The position numbers were made by a program, and so were the translations under genes. From positions 2,418,001-2,482,000 of the forward strand of contig OX596334.1 in NCBI GenBank assembly GCA_951394405.1: 64,000 nucleotides of DNA. The letters run 5' to 3'. Numbering within the stretch: the first letter of the stretch is position 1; the number at the start of each line of letters is the position of its first letter. The notes beneath the pieces are model-generated. The model was not told where the DNA came from. It worked only from the letters and a program-made list of their open reading frames with translations, and made no database searches. The stretch is from Coprinellus micaceus (lineage: Eukaryota; Basidiomycota; Agaricomycetes; Agaricales; Psathyrellaceae). Positions 34,025-44,111 of this stretch are shown piece after piece.

Positions 34025-34935
34025 AGCTTTGAAGAGTCGTGACTATCGATATAAACCTGCATATATAATTCGAGGTTCTTTCGCATCCCTTTACGAGCGC
34101 CTCCAAGTTGGGATACTGGCAGACACTGGCGTCCGTGCTAACTTGAACGGCCCTGACGTCACGCGACCCGAGTGGTCGCACATGGCCAGAGAAGCGCTCG
34201 CAGCGGACACAATACTCCTTCTGAACTTCTTTCATGTCGCCAACGTTGACGAGCGCTTCTCCAAGGCCCAGGTGATTTTCGACCGGAATAAGCTCGCGTT
34301 GTTATCTGTATAGGTTCCTCGTGGTTGTGCGGCCCCGTTGGGACACCGTTGCTTCGCCCCCTTGACACTCAACATGTAAGCCGGGACGTTTTCCAGGGCG
34401 ACTTATGGCCTCTTATGGCACCAATGAAACAAGTGTGTGCTGTGGCGACACCTGGCCAGGGCGGGCTCCAACGAGGGCTGTGGGACTTCTTATTTCGGAC
34501 TAGTGGTAGCATGCGATGAGCAGGGACCTCTTCATCCCATATGGCTCCCGTATTCTCTGCCATACGACCTGCCACTTCTTTTGGCAGCAGAAGCGTTCCA
34601 CCTGGTCACTTTCGCAAAATTATTGTCTGAGAAGGAGGTGTATTATCTTATCTCTCAAGTCATACTGGAAGCTCACCATGTTGCAGTATCCCAATCATAT
34701 CCATGTTCAGCATCTTCCCTTCTTCCTTGGTGATGGTATCGCGTAGTTGAGTCTTCCTCTCACGGCACCCGCCTTTACATATATAGTTAGGCTCTTCCCC
34801 GGGCCAAGAATGCTAGGGGATTTTTGCCACACCAAAAGCCTCTCTTAACTCTTCTCCTTCATCCCCTCTGTTCACCGCTCTTCGAGCCATTCCCTCTCCT
34901 TCCTTCCACGCCCCACCGCTTCACTCTTGGCCAAG
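34025..34935. other. Intergenic
   Basis: About 0.9 kb between the reductase and the aminopeptidase, containing the latter's TATA-like element. Open frames inside show no domain character. Confidence 0.45.
34780..34786 (+). promoter_or_regulatory. Putative TATA box of the aminopeptidase gene
   Basis: TATATAG lies 150 bases before the start codon and is followed by C/T-rich sequence near 34850-34925, a common arrangement for strongly expressed fungal secreted enzymes. The assignment is inference. Confidence 0.4.
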
Positions 34936-36480
34936 ATGATGAAGTCTCTCCTTTCCACTCTTTTGCTTCTCGTCACCGTCCTCTCCGTCAATGCCCGACC
35001 CGTCGTTCCGTCGACCGAGATCAAGGCCAAGTCTGCGCAGGGCTTGCGTCTGCTCAGCTTAACCGAGGACGCTGCTCCTGTCTGGAAGAGCGAAAGCGAG
35101 GTCCTCGACCTTATTCGCGCTGGCACCAACTTCGTACGTGTCCCCTCCTCGCCACCACCCCAAGATTGTGCTAACGACCATTCTCCACATATGTTTTCGT
35201 TCTGAAACCGGCTTGTGTTCCATCTTCCATGCTTCCCGTCATATTCGGCTCAACTGCTCATTTGATGAGATTAGTTTGATGTCACCGACACCTACGAGAT
35301 CGAGCAGAAGCTCGTCGCGAACGCGGCCAAGGCCAAGGTCGCTGCTGATGTTTCCCTCGCCGCATGTGAGTGACATCCATCTCTCAACCTGTGGTCTTCG
35401 TTTCACTAATCATCGAACCGAAGTCCCCACTCCTTCAAACACGGCCGCCGTCAAGTCTATCCTGGCCACCATGACGACCTCGAACATGCAGACCAATCTC
35501 AATGCCTTGACTGCATTCAACAACCGGTACTACACCTCAACAACCGGTGCTCAAGCCAGCACTTGGATTTTGAACAAGGTTAAAGAGGTACGCAACCTGC
35601 TTTGGTTAGGATATCACAGTTAGACCGCACCATTGACGACGACCAATCATCGCCTTAGATCGCCACCACCTACGGGAGGTCCGATGTCCAAGCATCGCTC
35701 TTTACTCACAGCTGGGCACAGTCCTCCATCATTGCCAGGATCCCGGGTTCCGACCCCTCTCTTCCTCGGGTTCTCCTCGGAGCTCACATGGACTCAATCA
35801 ACCTCAGCAACCCCAGCAGTGGGCGTGCCCCAGGTGCTGACGACGACGGCACCGGAACCGTGAACCTTATCGAGGCTTACCGTGCTTTGCTCCAGGGTGG
35901 CTTCAAGCCCAAGAACACGGTCGAGTTCCAGTGGTACTCTGCTGAGGAGGTCGGCCTCAGGGGTTCTCAAGCTATTGCCACTAGCTACAAGAACTCTGGT
36001 GTCCAGGTAAAGGCCCACTATCAGGTTGACATGACTGGATAGTGAGTCCCTGATGTGAAGTGGTGCCTCCGAACTTTTCTGATCAGGTCCAACTAGCTAC
36101 AAGCCTGGAACGGCTGAGGTTATGGCCCTCGCACCTGACTACATCGATTCGTCTTTGAACGAGTTCATGAAGCTCCTCATTACCGCCTACTCCAGGATTC
36201 CCTGGGCTATGGATCTGGCTGTACGTTTCCTTCCATCCTTCTGTGGGACCAGTGTACTGACTATCTCTCAAACAAACAGTGCGGCTACGCTTGCTCTGAT
36301 CATGCCAGCTTCTACAAGGTTGGATACCCCACCACCTACCCTTTCGAAGCCGTCACCGGCAACGACAACCCCTACATCCACTCCGCCAGCGACACCACCA
36401 GCGTCAGCGGCTTCTCGTGGACCCACTCCCTCGAGTTCGCCAAGATCGCCGCCGCGTTTGCTTACGAGTTGGCCATCTGA
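34936..36480 (+). CDS. Secreted leucine aminopeptidase, M28 family
   Basis: A zinc exopeptidase that removes N-terminal residues from peptides outside the cell. The start [20 protein letters not shown] is a clear signal peptide. A propeptide-like region follows. Metal-ligand motifs appear in the expected order: G-A-H-M-D (35788 region), [18 protein letters not shown] with the catalytic Glu pair, V-D-M-T-G, and C-S-D-H-A-S-F near 36290. All five metal or catalytic positions are therefore kept. At least five introns are present. The total is roughly 390 residues, normal for the fungal Lap1-like M28E group. C-terminal sequence ends F-A-Y-E-L-A-I. The second in-frame ATG follows directly, so the start is uncertain by one codon. 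Confidence 0.94.
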
Positions 36481-36699
36481 GCACAGCTACCTTTGGAATG
36501 CGCCCCCAAACTCTTGGTTAGCATAAATTATCAATACTTAAATCCCTACACGAGAACTATTCCGTATGGCTTGCCAGAGGGACGAGCGCTTGCGCTTTGG
36601 CCACTTACGTCATTGCAACCCCACATTTAAGCGCCCGCCCCAGGCACTGTCCGCACACTTATTCTCGAAATCAACAACCTCCAAGTCCAGTTGCTCACA

Positions 36700-37245
36700 C
36701 CGACTCGCTTAGCAACTTCCTCCGATGCGCTGGCAAATGGTAGGAAACCTCTGTCAGTCTTTTGGCACCGTTGGTGAAGAAGTCGAGGAGGATGGTGGAC
36801 TGGTCGATATGCGCCAGGCCGGCAGCAGTCTTCCAGCCGATAACGGCGTGACAGAAGTTTTGACTATATAGTGGAAGCCGAGGTCCGGAGACGTCAAACG
36901 CCTGCGGAAAATCATCCAAACTCAGGAAGATGGCAGGGCAAACGTTACATAGGCAATGCCGATCGCTTGTGGAAACCAGAGCGCACCGCAGCCACCAAGC
37001 GCTCCATAATGCATAATGGCCAGCCGTACCACATGCCGGTCGCGAGTCCTGTTGCCCCTTGGCCGCCGTGTCCAAATGGACGAGTTTTCAGCGTTAGAAC
37101 CGGCAAAGCTTGAGGCGTCCCCTCTGCTACCAGTGCTGTGTTGGCATAGGTCGAAAGTGTCAGAGCGAGGGTGAAGGAAGACAGCCCGAGAGGACTCTAT
37201 TGCCTGATCTGACCAGGTTTTATCTCTTATATACCCGTGTCTCAG
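36700..37245 (-). pseudogene. Broken GPR1/FUN34/YaaH-type acetate transporter gene
   Basis: Pieces of a GPR1/FUN34/YaaH-family membrane protein are visible in different frames. One frame (about 37200-37030) reads P-L-G-L-S-S-F-T-L-A-L, then 'GTPQALPVLTLKTRPFGHGG', then G-L-A-T-G-M-W. This follows the family pattern P-x-P-L-G-L...F-G-Y-G-G...A-G-M-W-E. A shifted frame continues with 'HYGALGGCGALWF', the place of the S-Y-G-G-F-W motif. A third stretch near 36830-36720 has G-W-K-T-A-A-G-L and 'RLTEVSYHLPAH', echoing the family C-terminus. I found no starting exon and no splice sites that restore a single frame. The relation is by eye, and an intact gene with unusual introns is not excluded. Confidence 0.45.
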
Positions 37246-38617
37246 GTCCAGGCTCTTTGCTGCTGTGAAATGTTGAAGTTGCGATATGGCCACTGTCAGG
37301 CCTGAGCCTGAGGGCATGATAGACATTGCTCCCCTACCGGGTGCCTAAGCCCCTGCAGTTTCAAGTTATATGGTTGAAGGAATTTACTCCACTTCCGGCT
37401 AGCTTCAGTCACGGAGCCGCTCTACTCTGCGGCGCGAAGGCGGCCCTCACAGGTGAGGAAGCAGCCAGGAGAGGCTTGTTGAGCTTCTTTCGATGAAAGG
37501 TGCCTGAGTCTTGGCTTTGGCCGGCTCCCTGGTATGAGGATCGCTCGCACTCGCTCCCAGAACACAAAACTCCTGTAATACCATGCAAGACTTAACTTGC
37601 GTTCCTCCGCATAGAAACCGTGTCCGGATAGTCCGGATTGCCGTCCCACCTTCAGACCGCTGGAGGGGGATGGGTAGACTCCGGCATCCTTTCACGCCGC
37701 TACGGAACCTGGATGCTTGACGAGTGTGACTACAGCAGGGAGCGTCGGGCGCTCAAAGTTCGAGCGAGGTTGGGTTGGTTTCGTTACTTATATGTGCACT
37801 AGATCTAGAAGGGTACCTGCGGGGGGGCCTCGATATGTTGTTCTGATAGGACGTCAATGAGATTGGCGCCAAAACGTCCAGAGCAGTCGTCCCCGTTTCA
37901 CCCTGCTTTTGTCACCCTTGGCCTTTATTTGGCAGGCTCATCCGCTCCATCTTCTCAACGGCTCTTCCCCGGGGCTCGAGCGCCGAAGTACAGCCTGAGA
38001 ATAAGCGCCCGTGAGATAGGGGCAGAATTGATGTGACCGCTCAAAGCCAGATCGAAATAGTTCCATGATATCACGGCACCCTCGTCTGTCTACCAACTGA
38101 GACTGAAGGAGGATGGAATGCGCTACAACGATAAATTTGCGGTAGATACACTGGCAACCCTGCGTGGTACCGCTGAAGCTCGATGAACACGGTTACTCGA
38201 TCACAATGAACACCGCAAAGTGACGACGATGTGCGACATAAACTGAACCCTACTGGGAATAAGTTAAAGTGGCACGCACGCCGAGTCCCCCATGGTGCCC
38301 GATGGCCCACAATGCCGGAAACCTACTGTACGAACCAGGGATTAGAGGTATTAGGACTAAGATGAAGTAAGGTTACAAACAAGTACAGAACTGACAACAC
38401 AACAAATGGGAGCCGAAAGGCGGGTGTGTGATGTACACTAGCAAGGGGCGCAAGGGTAGTCAAATCGAAAGCAACACCGAGTAAAGAAGGCAAGAATAGG
38501 TCTGGAAAACCAGGGAGCAAGAATAGATAATACGCAAATGAACCGGAGGCTGGACTAAGGTCCTATCACTGAGTGAACCCCATGAACTGGTTACTGGACA
38601 GATGGCTTCCGAGTCAT
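37246..38617. other. Intergenic, 1.4 kb
   Basis: No gene, RNA or repeat is supportable. Short random open frames only. The distal part is the 3' UTR of the GATA factor gene. Confidence 0.45.
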
Positions 38618-41007
38618 TCAGCCTCTTCCGCCAAAATCACTATCGGGGTCCCCAGAACCATCGCGATGATGGGGGTGCATAGTCGTTCCCAGGTTCATCA
38701 CACTCGTGCTGACCCCATTCACATTGGGGACCCCGGGTACGTTCGTGCTGACGTTCTTCTGCCTCCCACTTGACACAGACGACGCGGCTTCTGTCCCCTT
38801 TACGCGCTTTTTGATCTGTGAAAGGGGCGGGGGGTCAGCAACGCCGAAGAAAGGGATGGTAGGACGTACCATCTTGGCGTACACCAAACCGCATGCGTTG
38901 CACAGGGTCCTGGGTCCTGGAGAAAGGAGACATAGTGAGCAAGCTGAATCGCGCAAAGGTTGCCAACAACCCACCAAGAGGTCCCCTCCGCCACTCCGGC
39001 GTCGACGTTGCACCACATCCAAGGCAGGTCTGGCCATCACCCTCACCATCGTGCTTCTGCCTTTTATGAGACCCGCCTCCGCCTCCACTTCCACCACTGG
39101 TAGTAGGATTCGTACCCGAGCCCGAGTTCCCATTACCTGCATCCTTAGCTGGGGGGCCGCCACTTATAGTGGTAGTTGTCCCATCTGGGTTGTGTTGATG
39201 TATTGTGAGCTGCATCGTACCCTGCCCAGGAAGTAGAACCTCCTTCTTTTTCTTCGGATGTCCCGAGCCTGAACCAGTGGAATTGCCGCCGTTCCCAGTG
39301 GCAGCATTCACGCTTCCGCCCTGCTCCTGCACCGCCGGCGCTGGGGAAATCGCAACACGCGTCGCCGCACTCTGCGAGGCTTGCTGGGATGGGGAGGGCC
39401 CATTCGCCCCAGAAAGCGACGATGGGTGATTGACCGCAGGTTGAGGCGGTGAGTCGTGACTGCGAACGCCGTTACCTGACTGTGGACGCGTCGCAGGCGT
39501 TTGCGGGTACGAAGCCTGCGGTTGCTGAGATTGTGAAGGCTGCGGCGAGAGTGCCGCCGCCGCCGCCTCCAGCATTTGCGCCCCATAACTAGCTTGCTGT
39601 AACATCATCTCTAATGTGTCATCCGGAAGTTTGCCAGGGCCAAACGCTGCAGGGCCGTTCCCAGCCCCGTATCTGGTCAACGTATCGCATGCTTCGAGTA
39701 CACCCCTGTATGATTCCAAAAGCTAGAGTTGGGCAAAGGTCGGCAACGTCATCCAATGAGCTCTGGAAACGAAATTACGATGAATTGGTAATTTGACACA
39801 CCTTGAGAAAATCCAATTGACCCGCGTTCGGAGGGAGAGGGGCGGGAGGAGGGGGCATGGGAGTCGGCGCTGGGGAATCTTTCACTCGCTTTGGAGCTTT
39901 GTATGTCGGCTCAGCAGGCGGCGGTTTGTACTCGCTTGGCCGGGTATACTCTGGCTGTCTGCCATACTCGATTGGAGGGTTATAATCAGCAGACCGAGGT
40001 GGTTCGACGGGCTGGTAGGGAGCATAGGAAGGTGATTGCGCGATCGGCGATGGTTGAGGAGCTGGAGCAAGGGAGGGGGGCGGAGCAGGAGGGGGTACTA
40101 CTTGGCCCGGGTGCTGCTGTGCCTGGTACTGTCCAGTATTGTTGTAATACTGAGGGGGGGTTTGAGTTTGTGTGTGATGCTGGCGGGACTGTTGTAGAGG
40201 TGCTTGGGGCGTTGGGGTCTGGGCGGGAGGCGGAGGGGGACCTGGGGGTGGAATACCTGAATGACGCGAACTTTGATATGGCGGGGGTGGGGCTTGAGGC
40301 TGATGCAGTGACGAAGGGTGGGTATAAGAGTTGTGATGGTGCGTAACAGAAGCCAGAGATGCGAGAGAATTGGAAGAAGTCGGCGGAGGCGGCGGCGGTG
40401 GTGGAAGGTTTGCCGAAAGCGAACTAGACGAACTAGAAGAGAGGGGAGGTGGTATATTCCCTGGCCGATCTTCCGTTCTACGCGAGTGGATATCGTTGTA
40501 GGTTGCCGTATGGGGAGGGGGATGAATGTTGTTATGGACCTGGTTGTGATTGGCCTGTGGGTAATTGTATGGATAAGGGCCTCTCTGGTCAAATGGAGAG
40601 TTGGTGGACGGTGGGGGCTCAGCTTGACGACTGGAGGTGGAGGCATATTGGGGAGCCTGCGGTTCGACAGGATGTGCTTGGGGGGTGTACGATGGACCGT
40701 AGTGTTGATTCCAACCCTCCGTTGCAGTACCCCACTGCGATGCTGAAGACTGTGGGGGCGCTTGATTCTGCTGCTGATGGGTGCCATGTGAAGATGGGTA
40801 GTAGGAAGATTGAGATGGTGGGTGCTGGTTGTAATGATTGGCCTGAGGGGAGGAATGTGCTGATTGGGTCGAAGAACCAGACCTCACTGTCCGCATTGGT
40901 GGAGCCTGCGTTGGGGGAGGGTTGGCATCATATGCCACAGGCTGTTGGTAGGAGTAGTGATCATTGTACTGGTTGTACATGTAGCCCCGTCCGTGGTCCC
41001 CCGACAT
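38618..41007 (-). CDS. GATA-type zinc-finger transcription factor
   Basis: A nuclear DNA-binding protein of 732 residues in four exons (39802-41007, 38975-39722, 38870-38916, 38618-38815; 733 codons in total). The first exon encodes a long P/Q/Y/S-rich low-complexity region. A helical stretch spans the first junction: L-D-F-L-K-L-L-E-S-Y-R-G-V-L-E-A. The zinc finger is rebuilt across the exon 2/3 junction as C-L-G-C-G-A-T-S-T-P-E-W-R-R-G-P-L-G, then P-R-T-L-C-N-A-C-G-L-V-Y. That is C-x2-C-x18-C-x2-C spacing, one finger. Basic residues (I-K-K-R-V-K) follow, as usual for GATA tails. A K-K-K-K block upstream is a candidate nuclear signal. Target genes are unknown; the fold is secure. Confidence 0.92.
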
Positions 41008-42372
41008 TGTGGAGATTTAGACTGCTGAACGGAGCGTCAGGACCGCATAGGGGAGACCCAAGAACGCTCTCACAAGCAAGCACGACTATAAGGGGGGTAA
41101 CACGGAGGATATCTCGGTGTAACGCCCGGATTGTGAATCGTGAGAGGGGGATAGCCGATAGTATTCAATCCAGGGAGCTAGAGTGACAGCGAAGCGTGTC
41201 AGTGCGTGTGCCCATCCTGAAGAGCATCCGTCACGAAGCCTGCAAGTACGTTATCGCCCAGCGCTTCAGCAAAGGTTGATACCGCGTGCACGCTTTGCAG
41301 GCATAGATCCCAGTCTAGTACTCACCCGTTCATTCCAAGTTGTATTCAACAAAACAACCAAATAGTTGACTCCGTGTTCAATCGTCTAATACGACAGTGA
41401 AATAAGCGCGCCGATTCCGAAAACAGCTCGCGAGTACCGTCACAAACCTCGTGTCGCCCTTCTACCCCCAACTTCCGAGGGTCCCACTGAACCCGAATCC
41501 GGAGCAATATGCACAACTGCTCAGGACCCAACCACAGTGCGTGGGGTACAAGCCTCGGTGAGCCCGTCGTCTTCGTCGTTCGTGACAGGCGTAGGCCGGT
41601 CGATGGGGTGAAACCGAGGTAGATTGTGGAGGAATGAAGAAAGCCGAGTATCTCTCGAAATACAGAAAACCCGCCCGGGCCGCTGATTCCCGCTCTCTTT
41701 CCTCCGTCTCTTCATTTCACGCTGCACAGAAGTCGCTTGGAAGCTTGACGAGTTCTCAACGAATCATTTAGATTTTTAGACTTTCCATGGAAGCCTTGAG
41801 CGGGCATACACGACATACCTTCTTCCGAGATGAAGCGCCGACAGCCACTTCACGAGGAAACGGCGAACAAAGCGCAGTGAAATGGTGACATACAACTGTG
41901 CAGTCACACAAAGGAGCAGGCGATGACCCAGGTCTGCACCTCATAAGTCGTCTTCTCTAGGGAGACGAGGTGGCGCGATGACTCAGGCTAACGCTTATTG
42001 ACAACATCGACGAGAGAGTCCAGAGACGATCATACTTGCCATTGAAGGCTACCGATGGAGGATCCAATGCCGTAAAGCGGATGCCTTGCCGAGTGACAAG
42101 GAAAAAAGAAAACAGCCTACCCGTGCAACTGGTACAAGACGGTTCTGGACAATCACCGAGTTCCAGGGATCGGGGTACTGGGAGGCCCAGTTAATACGTG
42201 GTCATGCGGGTTGGAAGGGAAGAAGGGTCGATTTATCACCCTGCGGTGATGTTCTATGGAATCCTGGGAGGACGTCCTTCACAGAAGTGCGGTGGGATTC
42301 GCTTTGACACCTACTTAATAAGCTGGCGCCGGCGTCAGACTCAGCATCGGCCGCAAATAAATTTGCAACCCT
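41008..42372. other. Intergenic, 1.4 kb
   Basis: The promoter and 5' UTR of the GATA factor gene and the 3' UTR of HGH1. The length fits a regulated factor. I see no gene, RNA or long repeat. Confidence 0.45.
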
Positions 42373-43944
42373 CTATATCTCCTCGATAACTAAGTCGTCA
42401 TCGTCCTCGTCCTCGTCCTTTGTTTTATTCCCACCTGCGGGCTCGGTGGAGTTCTGAACCTCCAAATCCGCCTCAATATCTTCGTCCTCGTCGTCCGCGA
42501 GCGCGATTTTGGGTTCTTCGCCCTGAATAAGTTGGACAAGGCGTTCCATGGTTTCATGGACCTATTTCGGAGGTGAAGCATCTGCATAACGAACTTTGAA
42601 TGTAAATAGGTACGCACAGCGTCGCTCATATCCTTCAAGTGAGCCTCCCTGATAATTTCGTAGACCCCGTGGGCGCGGAAATAATCCCTCCCCCATCTCG
42701 TATGGCAGAGTAAGAGCAGCGACTCGACAAGAACCAGTCTTACCGACGCTTCCGATTCGCGTTTCTTGTCTGGCGGGAGGAATTGCAATTCGGGGAGGAG
42801 CTTCTCTTGGTCTTCGAGTTCAAACTCTTCAGATCCAGCAAGTGGCAGGAGGAGGTAGGGGAGAGCGTCGACGCCGGGGGCAGTGGATTTAGACGGGCGC
42901 ACGGCTACTTGGTCGGTCTCAGGGCTAAGTATGGCCTTGTGTGCGCGGGCGTTGAAGGAGCAGTTTCTGTTCGCGGGTTACCGGTGCACACAGAAGACGA
43001 GTGCCTGTCTACGCACTTGATCGTGGAAGCTGTGCCCTTTCTCCGGATGACATCCTTGTGCTCCGTAAAGGGGACAATTTTAGAGAGGGGGTAGCGAAGG
43101 TCGCTGTTTTCGTCCACGAGTTGGAAGGGTTGGGGGGAGAGGAAGAAGTCACGGCCTGTTGGAGATACAGACATATTCGCAAAGACGCTGGCCAAAAAGT
43201 TCAGGTCTGCCTTTCGGGGACGTTTGGATAGTTCAGTAATATCCCCCATGGTGGCTCCTTGTACGAAGGCTTCAACGAGCAAAGGAAGTGCGGGAACCTC
43301 CTTTGCTTCGCCTGGAGGATAGGGAACGGGGGCGGCGCAGGAACCGCATCGAGAGTTGACGGGCCACAGGGAGCCGTTGTGGGGGACGACGGCGATCTTC
43401 ATGGTCAGCAGTGCGGAACATGCTGGGGAGGATGCTGTTAAGTTTGACAGCAGCATAGATGCCAGGTCGGCGCAAATGGAGGCGGGGTTGATGATATACG
43501 AGACAATGAAGTTGAGGAAAGCGGGATCGGACAGTGGGGTAATGAGCAGAGGCGAGTCCGAGAGGTTGACCAAAGCTCTGAATGAATCGTGTGCAACGCT
43601 CTGAAGAATTCTCGGTCAATCTCATCCTCTCGACAATAGTTCACCTACTAATTGGTCTCTGCAAAGGAGCTTCAAATCCCTAGTGATGTCACTCTCCTTG
43701 GCCTTTCGCAGACCTCCTCCGCCAAGACCCTGGAAGAAGATGGCATTCCTATAGGGTGCTCCTGGTACCGTTTGAGGGAGAAGATTTTCAAGCGCGACCC
43801 CCCTTGCCTGAGGGTTTCTGTCTCTTAAAAAGGGAACGAGCTGGACGCCGATGGAAAGGGCAGGAGTTCGAATTCTGGGTTGTAGTTGAACGATCGGACA
43901 CGAAGCCGAGAAACAGAGCTAACCTCACGCAACTGGGCCTCCAT
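42373..43944 (-). CDS. HGH1: HGH1 homologue, chaperone for translation elongation factor 2
   Basis: Hgh1 is an ARM/HEAT-like cytosolic adaptor that helps eEF2 fold, in work on yeast. The first exon is only M-E-A-Q-L-R-E. It splices into L-V-P-F-L-R-D-R-N-P-Q-A-R, then 'GVALENLLPQT', then P-Y-R-N, matching the family N-terminus. Later pieces include 'ADLNFLASVFANMSVSPTGR', 'STIKNCSFNARAHK' across a junction, 'DALPYLLLPLAGSEEF' and 'LVESLLLLCHTRWGRDYFR', which are strongly family-like. The C-terminus is a long acidic D/E run ending V-I-E-E-I at TAG 42373-42375. Start choice rests on the homology of the spliced N-terminus. The gene is divergent from SPT20, with only 167 bases between start codons. 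Confidence 0.9.
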
Positions 43945-44111
43945 TTCTCGCAGCGCCAGGAGAGATGGGAGTCAGGAGAAAGACCCAGAGCAAATCTAAT
44001 CGTGGCGCCTCAGATGGTCAGCCACGTGACGAGGTCAATGCCCTTTCGGCGCTTGTTCGGGCTCCGCCTCTCACTGCGACCACGACCTCCTCACCCTCTT
44101 CTCAACGTTCC
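43945..44111. promoter_or_regulatory. Compact bidirectional promoter between HGH1 and SPT20
   Basis: 167 bases lie between the chosen start codons. If SPT20 instead starts at the in-frame ATG at 43965, the gap falls to 20 bases and the promoters would overlap coding sequence, which argues for the later start. No TATA box is seen. Confidence 0.5.

Noticed and set aside
38618..41007. White-collar-2 (photoreceptor partner) identity for the GATA factor
   Set aside because: No PAS domain is visible N-terminal to the finger; the region is low complexity.
42780..43094. Plus-strand frames antisense to HGH1
   Set aside because: Shadows of the HGH1 exons on the other strand.
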